A stretch of DNA of 64,000 nt, taken from Thelephora terrestris (taxonomy: Eukaryota > Basidiomycota > Agaricomycetes > Thelephorales > Thelephoraceae). A model generated the notes under the pieces. It saw only the letters and a list, made by a program, of their open reading frames with translations, searched no databases and was not told the origin of the DNA. This document shows, in pieces, positions 12,586-24,182 of this stretch. The translations under genes and the position numbers were made by a program. Each line of letters starts with the position of its first letter. Position 1 is the first letter of the stretch. The stretch spans positions 1,488,001 to 1,552,000 of the forward strand of contig WIUZ02000004.1 in the NCBI GenBank assembly GCA_015956445.1, in the 5' to 3' direction.

Positions 12586-14681
12586 TCATAATAGTCTCGT
12601 CTTCCTTAGGTGTTCTCGAACGACGATGTCTCTCACTGAAATTGGATTCGTTAGTTTGGGAATAAAAGGTTATGAGGACGAATCGGCTTACCGATCGCAA
12701 GGATCCCAGCCGTTGTGCTGGTGTCCTTAAGGAGGCAAGCCATTTAACGTCAGCTTGGAAGCTGTCGAAAACCACACGTACTGTTACAGAAGTACAAAAA
12801 CCGTAAAATTTACGAGGGTGCGGTGAATGTTCCCGCAGGATAGCACTAAACTTCCCACGGAAATCTATGACGGTCCCAAATCAGTGGGGTCACGAGGCTC
12901 ACTTGAAGGTTCAACACGTACATTTAGTAGCGGTATCCAGGTCATTCGAGCGGTCACCAAACGACCTCACATATTTGGCCAGCCTTATACCAGACTTTAA
13001 CTTGGCGTCCAGGAGATCGCATTTGTTCAGAAACAGCACAAGCTCGACGTTCGCCAGTAGCTTATTGCTGCATACGGATTTCCAGAGAAGGACGCTGTCC
13101 TCCTGTTACGAAGGGGAGGAGTGAGTTACCATTCAAGCCTGTCAGCCGGGGTGCTCACCAATCGATTCACACTCCGGTCCTGAGCGACGTTCATCGCTGA
13201 GTTGGCATCCTATAGGCATCGAAAACGGACGCTCACCTCTGCCAATGCTTGATCAAAACCGCTGATTGGGGCAAGAAATAGTATCGCATTTACTACCATG
13301 GCATCAGTGAGATATAAATTCGTCGGCCCGAGCTTGTGCAAAAAACTCACCGGCATCAAAAAATTGGGCCCAGGTTGCTACAAGGGGATGTCAATGGAGG
13401 GAAAGTGGGCGAACGAAACGGAAACGGACGTCTCTAACACACAAAAGATCAGCCATTTCAATGCGGGTTCAGATACCAGTGGTACCACACCTGTGATCTT
13501 GAGCCACCAACGTCAATTATTCGCCATTCGGTCCCACTTTCTGAGCCAGCAGAAGCCTCCAGATGGAATTTATATTCGCACACGCCCACGGTCTTGAGAC
13601 GAGCCTTGAGGACGTCGTCTATCGGATGTGAAATAAAATATCCGTGAGAAGGTTTGTGGGAATTCAAAACCTTATCGTGATACCCACCATCACTCGGAAC
13701 ATACTTGAGAGACGTCATCCGTTCAAGGTCGTTGAGATAACTGGAGGGGGGTGGGCACGAGGGGGCACAAATGAGAACATGATCACGTACAACCCAGGTA
13801 ACTCTTCTAGCCGAACTTTTCGACGCTGAAGTATCGCACGGACGGTGGGATTTCGCCACAGGGCAATCATATCGGGACGACACGAGTCCAACACGCACTG
13901 GGCATCGTCGGGCGTTTCCAGACCTGTACTGCCAGCAGATGTGGGACGAAAGGAGCGAGCACCACGTAGCAGGGTTCCGTGCCATCCCTTGCCAGGTCGA
14001 ACAAATATTTCCTGGTCCTTGCGGCTTTGGGAGCTACTGATGATATCAGGTCGTGATCCCAAACTGGTTGCTTCGGCTTCGTTTGGGGGTACGAGTTTGG
14101 TGACCAGGATATTTTCAATGTGTCTTAGAGGCTTTAAACGATCCGTAATGGCAAGGAGTTTGTCAGAGAGTTGGAACTCTTCTTCCCCGTCGCTCTCGTC
14201 TTCGCTGAGGATCGCGCTACGATGAACTTCCGATATGGTGTCGACGATTAGTCGGATAGAGCGAACAAGATTCAATTGGATCACAGAACGCCACAGATGC
14301 CTCTCCTCGCGGAAGGCTGTGGGAGTGTAGAGTCGTTGAAATTCTGGAAAGGTTGTAGGTACATGGATCAGTCAGTGGAGTAGTTGGGACCTACGTTTGA
14401 GGGTCGTGGATTTCCCTGTAGTCGGGCAGGTGAGCGGTGTGGCTGAGAGCGAGGGAAAGAAGTAGCGCACCAGATTCGCTCTGCCCCAGAAGTAGTAGCC
14501 GAACAACGTCTTTCTTCCTAGCAGCCTGACGTTCTTGTCGAAGCGCCTCATCGATTGCGTCAGACACGCGTTTTGCCTTTTCCTCGGTTCGGAGACGGAT
14601 GGACCTTTCTTCGTTGGTCTCGTCCAAAGGCGGACGAAGAACATCGTCAAGAGGGTCGCGGTCAAAGTTCCCTTTGGGCAT
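12586..14681 (-). CDS. Divergent basidiomycete G-protein alpha subunit with large helical-domain insertion
   Basis: GTP-binding alpha subunit of heterotrimeric G proteins. It starts MPKGNFDRDPLDD at 14681, so it lacks the MGxxxS myristoylation start of signalling G-alphas. The P-loop is GQSESGKST, assembled across an intron. An insertion of about 100 residues (acidic ESDGEEEFQ near 14200, then a Ser/Gly stretch) interrupts the helical domain. Switch I keeps the threonine in RLKTVGVCEYKF. Switch II reads IIDVGGSRSQ, where signalling G-alphas have DVGGQR, so the catalytic glutamine is a serine. Then come VNAILFLAPISGFDQALAE, the base-binding LFLNKCDLLD, and a C-terminus ending VREHLRKTRLL. Such expanded, atypical G-alphas are common in basidiomycetes. 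Low GTPase activity is an inference. The splice after switch II does not resolve cleanly (see findings). Confidence 0.85.
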
Positions 14682-15262
14682 TCAAAATGTGCGGAATTGG
14701 TAGAGCACTAGATGGGAGTGCTGAGTGGGGTCTGTGGGAGAGTAACATCAATGGTCATGAGAAGCTTCGACCGAGTAGGAATGATCATCACCTGAGGGTT
14801 TATGCTCGGAACGGGTAATAGAAGCCGCCTAACGCCAGAACTAGCGCAGGGTTGTCAAGAAATAAGGGTGCGCGCTTTCTTCAAGCGGAAGGATTGAGAG
14901 GATAAGCAAGCTACCCGGTGCCTGAACTCCAGGGAGTGCATTCACGGGGCCGGTCAGCACAGGCGGTCACAATAGCAGGCAGATAAGCCAGGGGCGTGCA
15001 GAGAAAGGCAGAAGGCAAGCAGTGGGAAATCGTGTGGGACGTTTGATGCCTGTTCTCACCGGCATCATCGTAGTCTCAGTTGACACCACGCCGGCGCCCG
15101 CGCCGAAGGGCAAGGCAAAGATTAGCCTCCACTGATGCCGAGGTTCCCTACTAGCCTAGGGCTTTTTTCCGAGGTATTCACTGAGGACAACGTGGGTCTT
15201 TACGGCGACGATCTCGTCCGGAGGCTGAATATGACTCGTCCCCACACCTTTCAACTCCAACG
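14682..15262. promoter_or_regulatory. Divergent promoter region between G-alpha and aspartate kinase
   Basis: 580 bp separate two divergently read genes. A TGACTC core at 15232-15237, 26 bp before the aspartate kinase ATG, matches the half-site of Gcn4/Cpc1, which controls HOM3 in yeast. Six bases occur by chance often, so this is a weak lead. No other gene is visible. Confidence 0.25.
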
Positions 15263-17514
15263 ATGCGCTCGGATTCCGACTCTCCTGACCCCCTCTCCAG
15301 CCCAGACTCCCCGCCGCCAAAAACACCCCCGAATTTGCATCAGAACACAATAGACCCCGATGCACGCTGGCTCGTTCAAAAGTTCGGTGGCACGAGCGTC
15401 GGTAAATTTTCTGTAAAGATTGCGCGTGATATAGTCTCGTCAGTAACTCAGTTCTCCCTTCGTGCCGCAATCCTTGACGGTCCCTTCTCGGCAGAAACTA
15501 TATAGACAACCATAAGGTCGCAGTCGTGTGTTCGGCTCGATCCGGCTCTTCCAAAGCTCTAGGAACTACCAATCTTCTGCTCAAAGCGTCATCTCAGGCG
15601 CTTCGGGTACCCGCAACAAGCACATACCCCACTCCAGGATGTACCACACCGGGGACGACTCGGACATCTCGCAATAACGACTGGACTTCACCATTGCATT
15701 CCCCAGGCGGCAGCTCCGGGTCTCGCTCTCCGTCGCGCTCCGCCTTGCCAAATGGCGGACTGTCTTCGACTCTGATGATGTCTTCGATTATGACAATGTC
15801 ATCCATACCCCCTCCATGTGAAAAAGATGAACCCCCTTTCTTCGCAACTGTCGAACTCATACGTTCGGAACACATCACGGAAGCCCGTTCTTCAATCACC
15901 AGCTTCACTATCCTTAAAGAATTGGAAGAAGAGATTGAGCAAGACTGTGATGCCCTGCGGTCATTCTTGATGGCGATTCAGGTGCGTGTGTACTCTCATT
16001 CGTAGAATTCTCGCATTAACCTCTTTGCAAGGTTATCTGTGAGATGTCTCCCAGGTCAAAGGACACGGTCATCGGGTTCGGCGAGAGAATGGCATGTAAA
16101 CTCATGACGGCTGTGCTGCGTGACCAGGTTTGTATTCCCCTTGCACCGGTGAAAACCATACATTTATTCCAAATAATAGGGCGTGGACGCCGAGTATGTT
16201 TCGCTCGATTCCGTGGTACCGGACATCGATGAAGATTCCGACTCTCATGGGCCAACCTTAGATCAGCAGTTTTACGACAAGCTCGCCGTTGCTTTCGCAG
16301 AACGCGTAAAACAGTGCGGCTCCAGGGTGCCCGTTGTTACCGGTATGTTCACCACCCGCTGGGAAATACGCCTTGATTTACAGTCTTCAGGCTTCTTTGG
16401 TCCGGTACCAGGATCGCTTCTCCGGCAAATAGGGAGAGGTTATACCGACCTTTGTGCAGCAGTATTGGCTGTGGGACTAGAAGCTTCCGAGCTGCAAATA
16501 TGGAAGGAAGTTGATGGAATCTTCACCGCTGATCCTCGTAAAGTGCTCACGGCCCGAGTGATACCTGTTATCTCTCCCGAAGAGGCTGCGGAACTGACCT
16601 ACTATGGGAGTGAGGTCGTGCACCCCTTTACCATGGAGCAGGTAAAACCGTTTTCGCCATCGGGGGTCCCGGAAAGAGACTGACGTCGATTTACCTTACC
16701 CGCAGGTCATCCGTAGGAAAATCCCAATCAGGATCAAGAACGTAGAAAACCCTAGCGGGCTAGGGACTGTAATTCATCCGAACTCGGACTTGGATCCCTC
16801 TGAGACGAGGGAAATACTCTTGCCTGAGCCAGTCTCTTTGGAAAAACTCGACTATCTACAAATGGTTGACCAAGGTCACAAGAAGCTTCCCACGGCGGTC
16901 ACGATTAAGGAGCGCATTGTCGTCTTAAACGTACACTCGAACCGAAAGAGCGTTTCTCATGGGTTCCTCGCCGGTATCTTCGGGACGCTCGACCGTTATG
17001 GTGTGGTCGTGGATTTGATATCCACTAGTGAGGTCCATATCAGTATGGCTATCGAGGACAACCACGAGAAGAAAATCATGGACAGATTAGTCAAGGACGT
17101 CGAAAAGTATGGCACCGTAAGTCCAAGGTCTCCTTTTCCGCGCAGACTCCCCGTTGAAGGGAACGAGCGTCTGATACTGGATTCAATTAGGTCACCGTGC
17201 TGCGAGGGATGGCGATTCTGTCACTCGTGGGAAAGCTGAAAAATATGGTAGGGATAGCTGGGCGCATGTTCACATCACTTGCGAACGGGAACGTCAATAT
17301 CGAGATGATCAGTCAAGGAGCGAGTGAAGTGAACATCTCATGCGTAATACAAGGCCGGGACGCTGTAAAGGCCCTGAACTTGATCCATCAGAGCTGTCTG
17401 CAGATCGAGGTCGAAGGGAGGCGTGGCCGCGGTAAGCAATCACTTATGTCCGTCCAGATCAACCATCATGCTGATCGTTCTTCGTGACACAAAGTTGGAC
17501 CGTGGCTGTTCTAG
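15263..17514 (+). CDS. HOM3: Aspartate kinase
   Basis: Phosphorylates aspartate, the first step toward threonine, methionine and, in this pathway, homoserine. The ATG at 15263 opens MRSDSDSPDPLSSPDS. The kinase motif WLVQKFGGTSVGKF follows at about 15370, and a Ser/Pro-rich insertion lies at 15590-15830, a region that is also long in other basidiomycete enzymes. The amino-acid-kinase core continues with TVIGFGERMACKLM, GRGYTDLCAAVLAVGL and the aspartate-binding EVDGIFTADPRKV. Two ACT domains (STSEVHISMA and GQ-less ANGNVNIEMISQGASEVN) give end-product feedback. The last exon encodes the typical GPWLF end, with its stop at 17512-17514. About seven short introns. It is divergently transcribed from the G-alpha gene. 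Confidence 0.93.
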
Positions 17515-17779
17515 GTCCTGGGTGTCAGACCACAGGGTTTGTGGTTTTCGCCCTCGACGGGCTTGCTTCGAGGCGGAGGGTTTCATGATAGAGGCTGTCA
17601 TCATCCTGCCACTGGGGCGTAAAAAAAGTCGGGTTAACCGGCGATGTATCGCGTGACACAGATGGATGGGAGAGTTGTGACTTCCAGGATAAGCACAGCG
17701 AGAAGAGAATAAGAGGGCGGAGTTCGTAAGTACAGAAGTTATTTAAGCGCATAAGAAATAAGGTTAGATGATGGACTGG

Positions 17780-18285
17780 TCACCGCACAGGGTACGAAAA
17801 CTGGGTGAAGAGCGGGGTACCAGCGGGCGAAAGTTGCGGCGTGCGACTTGATCGGTGTGCATATTGCCTTCTGGATTGACGGATCGGCTTCACGGGTCGA
17901 TACACCATCAACTTGCTGAATCGTTCCATGACGTCTTTAGAGAGAAACACCCTCTCGTTTTCTTCCTCGCAGCGAACCCAGTTGTCGCCGATGGAGTCGA
18001 TGACATGTATATCGGCTGGATGCAGGACTGTTCGATGGGAGAACCGAAAGATGTTTATAAATTCATGAACGAATACGTTCACGTCAACCGCCGATAAGGC
18101 AGACGCAGCGGACCCGGGCACAGATGGTGGCACTGTAGAATTTCGTAAATATTGACTCTAAATTCTATGGCGTGCTATTGCTCACGCTGAGCCAGGCAAA
18201 TGTCTCCATTGATCTGGGCCAAGGCAAAGTGTGATTTTGGAGGGGTTTCGGAGGACACGGTGGGTAATATGGTAGTGCACGACAT
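17780..18285 (-). CDS. Unrecognised small protein, two exons
   Basis: I do not recognise this family. An ATG at 18285 opens MSCTTILPTVSSETPPKSHF. A GT-AG intron of about 50 bp near 18190 joins it in frame to a second exon containing NVFVHEFINIFRFSHRTVLH and DSIGDNWVRCEEENERVFLS. About 155 residues in all, with a mixed, globular-looking central part and a basic, Ser/Pro-rich tail. It lacks a signal peptide or membrane helix. Support comes from the clean splice, the natural composition, and the absence of a better reading on the other strand. It lies tail-to-tail with aspartate kinase. It could be a lineage-restricted basidiomycete protein. Confidence 0.45.
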
Positions 18286-18607
18286 TGCGAGGAGGGGGCG
18301 TAAGTGGAGGGGGGGGACGAGCGAGTAGCCCACGAGAAGAGGGGCGTTTATATGACTCTGTTGCCTACAATAGGGGTTCTCTAATAATCGCAACCTCCCC
18401 TACTTAAGTACTTTTAGCCTCAAAAGAAGACGTTCGTAGGCGACCCCGTGCTCGGCTGCTGTCCCCGTCGAACCCGCCTATCGAACGAGAAGCGATAAGG
18501 CCGAGTAAGAGTCTGGAACAGCTCCCTTTGAACGCTCGTGCGATCAACTGATGCCCAGTCAACGCCTCGATCTTGTCGGTACCTCGCTTATTTACGCCTC
18601 CTCCACC

Positions 18608-19266
18608 ATGCCCGACCGTAAGCCCAATCGTTCCCTGAAATTTCTTGGTCTCAACAACCCACGGCAGCGTTCTCAAACCAGAACCAATACGCTGCCGCTG
18701 CAAATATCCCTTTGATCAAGTCTCCAGCTCTCAGGTTTCCCCGGCCCGTCCGTCTTCTATACCACGATAACAAAAGAAGCCATCTCTTACATCACATGGC
18801 ATCCAGGTGGAATTACCTCCAGATGTACACCCTTTGCCCGAGAGTGTGTCAGCATACGTAGGTGGATTTCCGATACGTCTTCGGCATTCATCGGTCGCTG
18901 AATGATGTGTGTCTGCTATCTCTGTCGTAGTTCGTCTACCCGTTCTCCTTGGAGATTCATATCCTCACCCTTGAGTCATCTCGCCGAAAGACCTTTGCTG
19001 CGCATGCAGCCCGTCGCGAGGCATATCTCAAGGCCAGGCTAGCGGAGAACGAGCGGCGGAAACGAGACGCTCTTCGGAGGATTGCCCCCGGATTCGAGCC
19101 TCAGAGCACTCCCCTCGTGCCCACCCGTGTAGCCTCGACCGGATCTCCGACAGACGGATCTCATCCGGCCCCACCACTCGTCGGAGCGACTTCCCAAGTC
19201 CAGACCGAATCCGTCATGTACGATTTGGTGGATCAGCTTGCGGCCCTGGATTACACCAAACGCTGA
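18608..19266 (+). CDS. Unrecognised basidiomycete protein with basic helical C-terminal region
   Basis: The firm part is the last exons: LPPDVHPLPESVSAY, then after an intron FVYPFSLEIHILTLESSRR, AARREAYLKARLAENERRKR and APGFEPQSTPLVPT, ending at 19264-19266. This is a basic, probably alpha-helical segment with no enzyme motif. The 5' end is uncertain: the ATG at 18608 (MPDR...) is the likeliest, but at least two splicings are possible between 18617 and 18810, and an upstream ATG at 18551 is also open. No function is assigned. Confidence 0.4.
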
Positions 19267-19459
19267 GGATAGCAAGGACTTTCCTATCTCTCGTATAGTC
19301 TGATGTACCCGCTCTCCCCGATGTTTCGTGTACTCCGAGCACTGTCCGACGTCGTGTATATTTGTAATTTTGAGCGTTTTCAAAATGTGATGCGTGAGCG
19401 GGGGAACGGGGAACGCCGAGCAGGTCTAATCACACGTTGTTCCATCTCGTCCTCATTCG

Positions 19460-22353
19460 ATGGCGGACGGCTCCTTCAAGGACGTCCCTGAGTTCTTCGA
19501 AGTCTGTATCCTAGCGCTCTTGTTTCTCTCTCCCGACGCTCACAACTCCGTTACAGGTAGAACTAGGAGAGTCGATAGCCGCCAGAACTGAGAGTCTCTG
19601 TTAGTATCACAGCTGCGCTCCCCTTCGCGCCTCCGAAACCCCTGACGACTGCCGTTTCCTTTAGCTTCCTTTCGCGAACTCGGCCCTCCAGACCTATGTC
19701 ATGTTGTGAAGACCACTGGGCGTAGCGGTCAACGCGATGCAAGTTGACCTTCTTTTATTATCAGCGTACCATTTCAATAACCGCCGCACTTATATGAACA
19801 GACTGGATCCTATCATTACGTGTCTGGTGTAGATGCATCCTCGTCGGCCTCTCTCGCCGCCTATATCAATTCTTTGACCTACTCGTTCGAAGACACCTCA
19901 GCTTGGTTCTCCAAGGGGCCAACGTGGAAAGTTCGGAACGGATGCTATTGGTATAAATCTTCGAGCCTCGCGTGTCTGTGGTGACTGATACCGTCTCTTT
20001 TAGCTGCTTCAATGCATTTTCTCGTGTAGATGTTCGAGTAGATGTCAAGATCCCTGGAGGGGTTCATGCTTACGCCATTGATCTCCGTGGCGAAAGGTGC
20101 CCTTTACCCTGAGACCTGCGATTGATTTCTAAGAGATCTGCAGGCACAACGCGACCCCAGAGATCTGGCAGGAAGTTTACCTCTCCGCTATCCTCCGCGC
20201 CGTCCTATACTCGGATGACCCTACGTATTGGCTAGAATGTTACAGAAAGCTAGACCCCATCACAACCCAGGAGAGCGAGTTAAGGTTTTTAACGGCCGCA
20301 GAAGAACTCTTTTCTCGAGGTATTCGCATCTTACGATCCAAAAGCAAAGCATCTCACTAGAGTCTCAGGTTGGCAGGTTGGGTCAGACCCAGAGGTTCAG
20401 GTCGCGACCGTGGTCTCAAACCACTTGACTTCTGCAATAATGAAGTATTTCGGTGATAGCGGCAGGTTCCAACATGCGGCAAACCTTTTCGAGAAACTCT
20501 TGCTTCGTGAACCCGAGGTGGCATCATTGTTGGCAAAGAGCTACATTGGAATGTGTAAGCTGATCGACCGTTGTTTGACATCGTCACTCACCCGGAGCTC
20601 TTTGAAGATGAGGAGGTGAAAGCGGTCCAGATCATGAACCACGCTTTGAGCGAGTCTAACCAGTCATACACCCTCCTTCACGTCCAATGCGAGTTCTTGC
20701 GATCCAAAGGCAAGCATGAATGGGCACTCAAGCTTGCGCGCCAAGCTGTCAACTCCGCCCCGAGTGAATTTGTAACTTGGGAGATGCTTACGCAGGTATA
20801 CATCGACTTGGGGGAATATGAAAGTGTCGGTGGTCCTCTCAATCTATGGGTGTTCCGAAAAGCTGATTCTCAGCAGGCTTTGTTGACTTTGAACTCGTGT
20901 CCCATGTTTACATACAACGGACGTGATGCTCACAGGCAATTGCAACCGGCGCGCGTTCATCTTCCACCAAAGGGTACAATTGTTGAGATCCTTCCTGAGA
21001 GGCAGAAGACGGAAGAGGATCAGGTCACTTCTTTTATGTTGTCTTCCGAGTTGAACTCCGTTGACGTGGACTTCAGGCTGATCCTGCGTTGCTGCGATTG
21101 CCTGCACCTGGGTTGAGAGGAACTTGGGCCAGGGCATACGCGCTCCTTGCCCGCCTTGTCTCAAAAATTGGGTGGGATGAGCTCCTCAAGACACGGAGCC
21201 TCGTCTTCGTCATGGAGGAAGAGTACCGTTTGCAAAAGACACACAACGACCATCATCCACACGGACGTCAAGATTCCGTCCCCCAAAGCGTTATCCACGA
21301 AGATGGTTCTGTCCTTCCTAGCAAGCAGCAGCAGAATTCCCAGGCCACAACCTTGGCCGCCGACGCCAATGGTGGCGCCGATGATGATGCATCTGTCCGC
21401 GCCGTTAAAGAATCCCCGACTCATAAATCTCCCCAGGCGTCTCTAGCGGCGAACGATATCCCGACCATCAGGATTTCGACCGAGTCCGACGGTGATCGCG
21501 AACGTGAAGCAGCCGCGAAGGAAGAAGGGCAACAAGATGGTCAAGAGGAAAACAAAGAGGACGGTACAGAAACGAGCGAGGAAGAAGGATCAACGAAAGC
21601 GAATGGGACTACACCCGTTGTTCATGACACTCTCGAAAAGCCCGTTCAAGCTGCCGCCGACAACTCCTCTGCAGCTGAGGATGCACCAGCCACACCCACA
21701 ACAACCACAGACGCGTTCTCGTTCAGCAACAAGCGATTGTGTGAGAGGTGGTTGGACAACCTTTTCATGGTTTTGTACGAGGTGAGATTAGGGACGCTGA
21801 GCTCAACGAATCGCGAGTTGAATCTCCCTCAGGATTTGCGAGTTTGGACGATCTTCAGAGCAGAAGTTGCTCATTACAAGACTCAACACATAGCTTACAA
21901 GAAAACAGGCATGGAGTGGGAAATACTCGGAGATTTGGGGCTCAGACTAAACCACAAAGAAGAGGCAAAGGAGGCTTATCAACGATGCCTTGACTCGATG
22001 CGATTCTCCCTTAAGCCATGGCTGAAACTTTTAGAGATGTACTCCGACGAAGGCGATCTTCAAAGGTCGTTGCAAGCCGCTATCCGGGTCGCCGCGTATC
22101 AGTATGCTGAATACGGTGAAATGACGGTGAGTGTCTTAGAGGCTACTGCCCATGGCGGACGTACGATTTATTGTGGATCTTCTAGTATCCTACAACCATC
22201 TCCCGATGCTTCTTCAAGCTAGGTCAAATCCACGGGCACGAAAAGATTGCGTACACCCTAATCAGTATGGGCCTTCCTGATGACATCTTGAAAACGATGG
22301 AGAGCTACATGAACTACGGGAAAGTCTTCAAAGTCGAGGGCCACGATTTCTGA
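19460..22353 (+). CDS. ChAPs-family exomer subunit (Bch1/Bud7/Chs6-like)
   Basis: Cargo adaptor of the exomer coat, which works with Chs5 and Arf1 at the trans-Golgi to send selected proteins such as chitin synthase to the plasma membrane. The ATG at 19460 opens MADGSFKDVPEFFEV. Then come FRELGPPDLCHVVKTTGR, the SYHYVSGVDASS region, and the family-typical TPR-like middle (EPEVASLLAKSYIGM, ESNQSYTLLHVQCEFL, APSEFVTWEMLTQVYIDLGE). There is a low-complexity Glu/Lys/Ala-rich insertion at about 21330-21700. The conserved C-terminal block follows (RWLDNLFMVLYEDLRVW, KTGMEWEILGDLGLRL, AYQRCLDSMRFSLKPWLKL), ending at the stop at 22351-22353. The acidic insertion is absent from yeast members. Other basidiomycete ChAPs also carry inserts here, as far as I recall. 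Confidence 0.85.
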
Positions 22354-22547
22354 CAAAAGGCATTCTAGTAGTTGCGTTCAGCACTGGTCGATTCCTTTGA
22401 TTACACCGGGCCAATGTGGCTTTGTTCTCTCGATTATTAATGACAGTGTAGTGTTAGTTATTTTTGAAAGAGGTTGTGCTGATCAGATTTCCAACTTCAG
22501 CCACTTCGGAAATGCACCTTAGTCTCGCCCCCTGTGTTGCCTTCGCC

Positions 22548-23872
22548 ATGTCACTGTCACCCCCTGTTTGGAGATACCCTCAGCTCGCTAGTTCTTCAAG
22601 TAAACGTGAGGAAGACCTCATCAATGCCTACGAGGCTGAAGAAGAGAAAATCATAAACGTTCTGTCGCGTAAGCTCGAGAAGGTATGCACCACAATCGAT
22701 TTATGCACCAACTAGTACACCTCGCTTATATCGGACGGGGACATCGTCTACGCTATGCGCCAGCTCCGTGAAGAAAAGATTGAGCTCGAGAACGTACTTG
22801 AAGCCGAGTCTGAAGCTCAAGTAAACCGGCTGAACCGGGAGATCTCCACTTTGAGGTTGGCCGCCGCCCAAAACGGGACGAACGGGACGAATAGTGTCAA
22901 CGGAGCGGGGAGTAACGGTGCTTCAACATCAGCTTTGGCCGATGGCCTTGCAGACTTTAGGACTCGGAGATGGGCAAGCCTGACTGGCACTAGCGCTGGC
23001 CCGAGCACAGACACCGTCCTCGAAGCATTACGGCGGGAGAACGAGCAACTCAGGGGGAGAGTCGCCGATATGGAGAGGGACTACGTTAAACTCATGAGGC
23101 TGAATGAAATCTACAGAGAGGAGCTGATTGACCACAGGCGAAGGGTGTGTTCCTCAGTGTTCTAACTGACATGGGTTTCTCAACGCTCTGGCCGTAGATG
23201 GGGGTCTCCGTCGACAACCTGATTGGGATTTCGAACGTGGAACCTGTCTCGCATTCACGCCGCCGACAGTCATTTTCCAGTGGTACATCCATATCCCCCA
23301 CTGTGGGTATCCTGTCTGCCCAGATGACCCGGCTGGGGTCCGGCGTGCCGATTCCACGAAGTTCATCGCGAATACACAGGCCGACGATGGATCACTTGTC
23401 GGAAACGAGCACGCCCTTGTCGCGCTCCCCTGCGTCATCGTCGGAGTCCCCGTTTCTCCTATCACCTGTGCCGGCAAGCTTCGCGAGCGTCAATACGCAA
23501 ATGACGTCTCCGCCCTCATCATCGCTGAACTCGAATCCTCCCCAGATGATTGGAACGCCACGGCTGACGCTCACTTACCCCACGAATCCGCCCCCATCCC
23601 TCTCGTCTTCTTTTGGATCACCGTCTGCGTATGCGTCTCCGCGGCGGGAGCAATCTTCCTCACCGATTCTCAATCGGCCAGACGTTGTGAACCGGCGTCC
23701 GAGTTTTGATCGTCGCTTTGGAGACAGTGGTTCCACCTTGATACGCGGACGGAGCGGAAGCAGAAGGGAGAGTGTGGAAAGGGGTGCACGAGTTGCCGAG
23801 ACGGGTTCCCTGATACGGAGCCGAGGCGGAAGTTTGTCCGGTCCTGGGCCTTCCACCCTTTCCTCCAGGTAG
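22548..23872 (+). CDS. CCDC6-like coiled-coil protein
   Basis: Contains the hallmark of the CCDC6/DUF2046 family: a run of REEKIELENVLEAESEAQVN followed by RLNREISTLRLAAA, at about 22760-22860, preceded by EEDLINAYEAEEEKIINVL. A second coiled coil follows (LEALRRENEQLRGRVADMER, about 23020-23080). The C-terminal 230 residues are Ser/Pro-rich, low-complexity and probably disordered. The ATG at 22548 (MSLSPPVWRYPQL) is taken as the start; an in-frame ATG at 22512 is also possible. Human CCDC6 is a scaffold linked to DNA-damage signalling. The fungal role is not established, so only structure is claimed. Confidence 0.7.
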
Positions 23873-24119
23873 CTTTCAACTTGTCCTCCTCGATACTTGT
23901 CTTCCTCGACACACGACCATTGTTGTCTTGTTTACATTGTGTAACATTTATTCTGTATTCTCGTATCCACATTAATCGAATAATGTGGCCTAGTGACGTA
24001 ATGTGGCGATTGTGTGGAGGCGGCGAACCACGTGAGAACAATCAAGCTTCGATGACCGACGCGGCAGGGCGGTATCCAAATTGGGGTATGAATAACAGTG
24101 AGTCATGCTGCGATATTGG

Positions 24120-24126
24120 TATAAAA
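24120..24126 (+). promoter_or_regulatory. TATA box of the small heat-shock gene
   Basis: A TATAAAA lies 57 bp before the ATG of the Hsp20 gene. TATA-driven promoters fit stress genes. I did not find a convincing three-unit heat-shock element. Confidence 0.4.
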
Positions 24127-24182
24127 CGGCGAGGTGGGAAGGTGGACAGGGTCATCCTCAGTTTGTTTCTGTGTCTAGTAAA

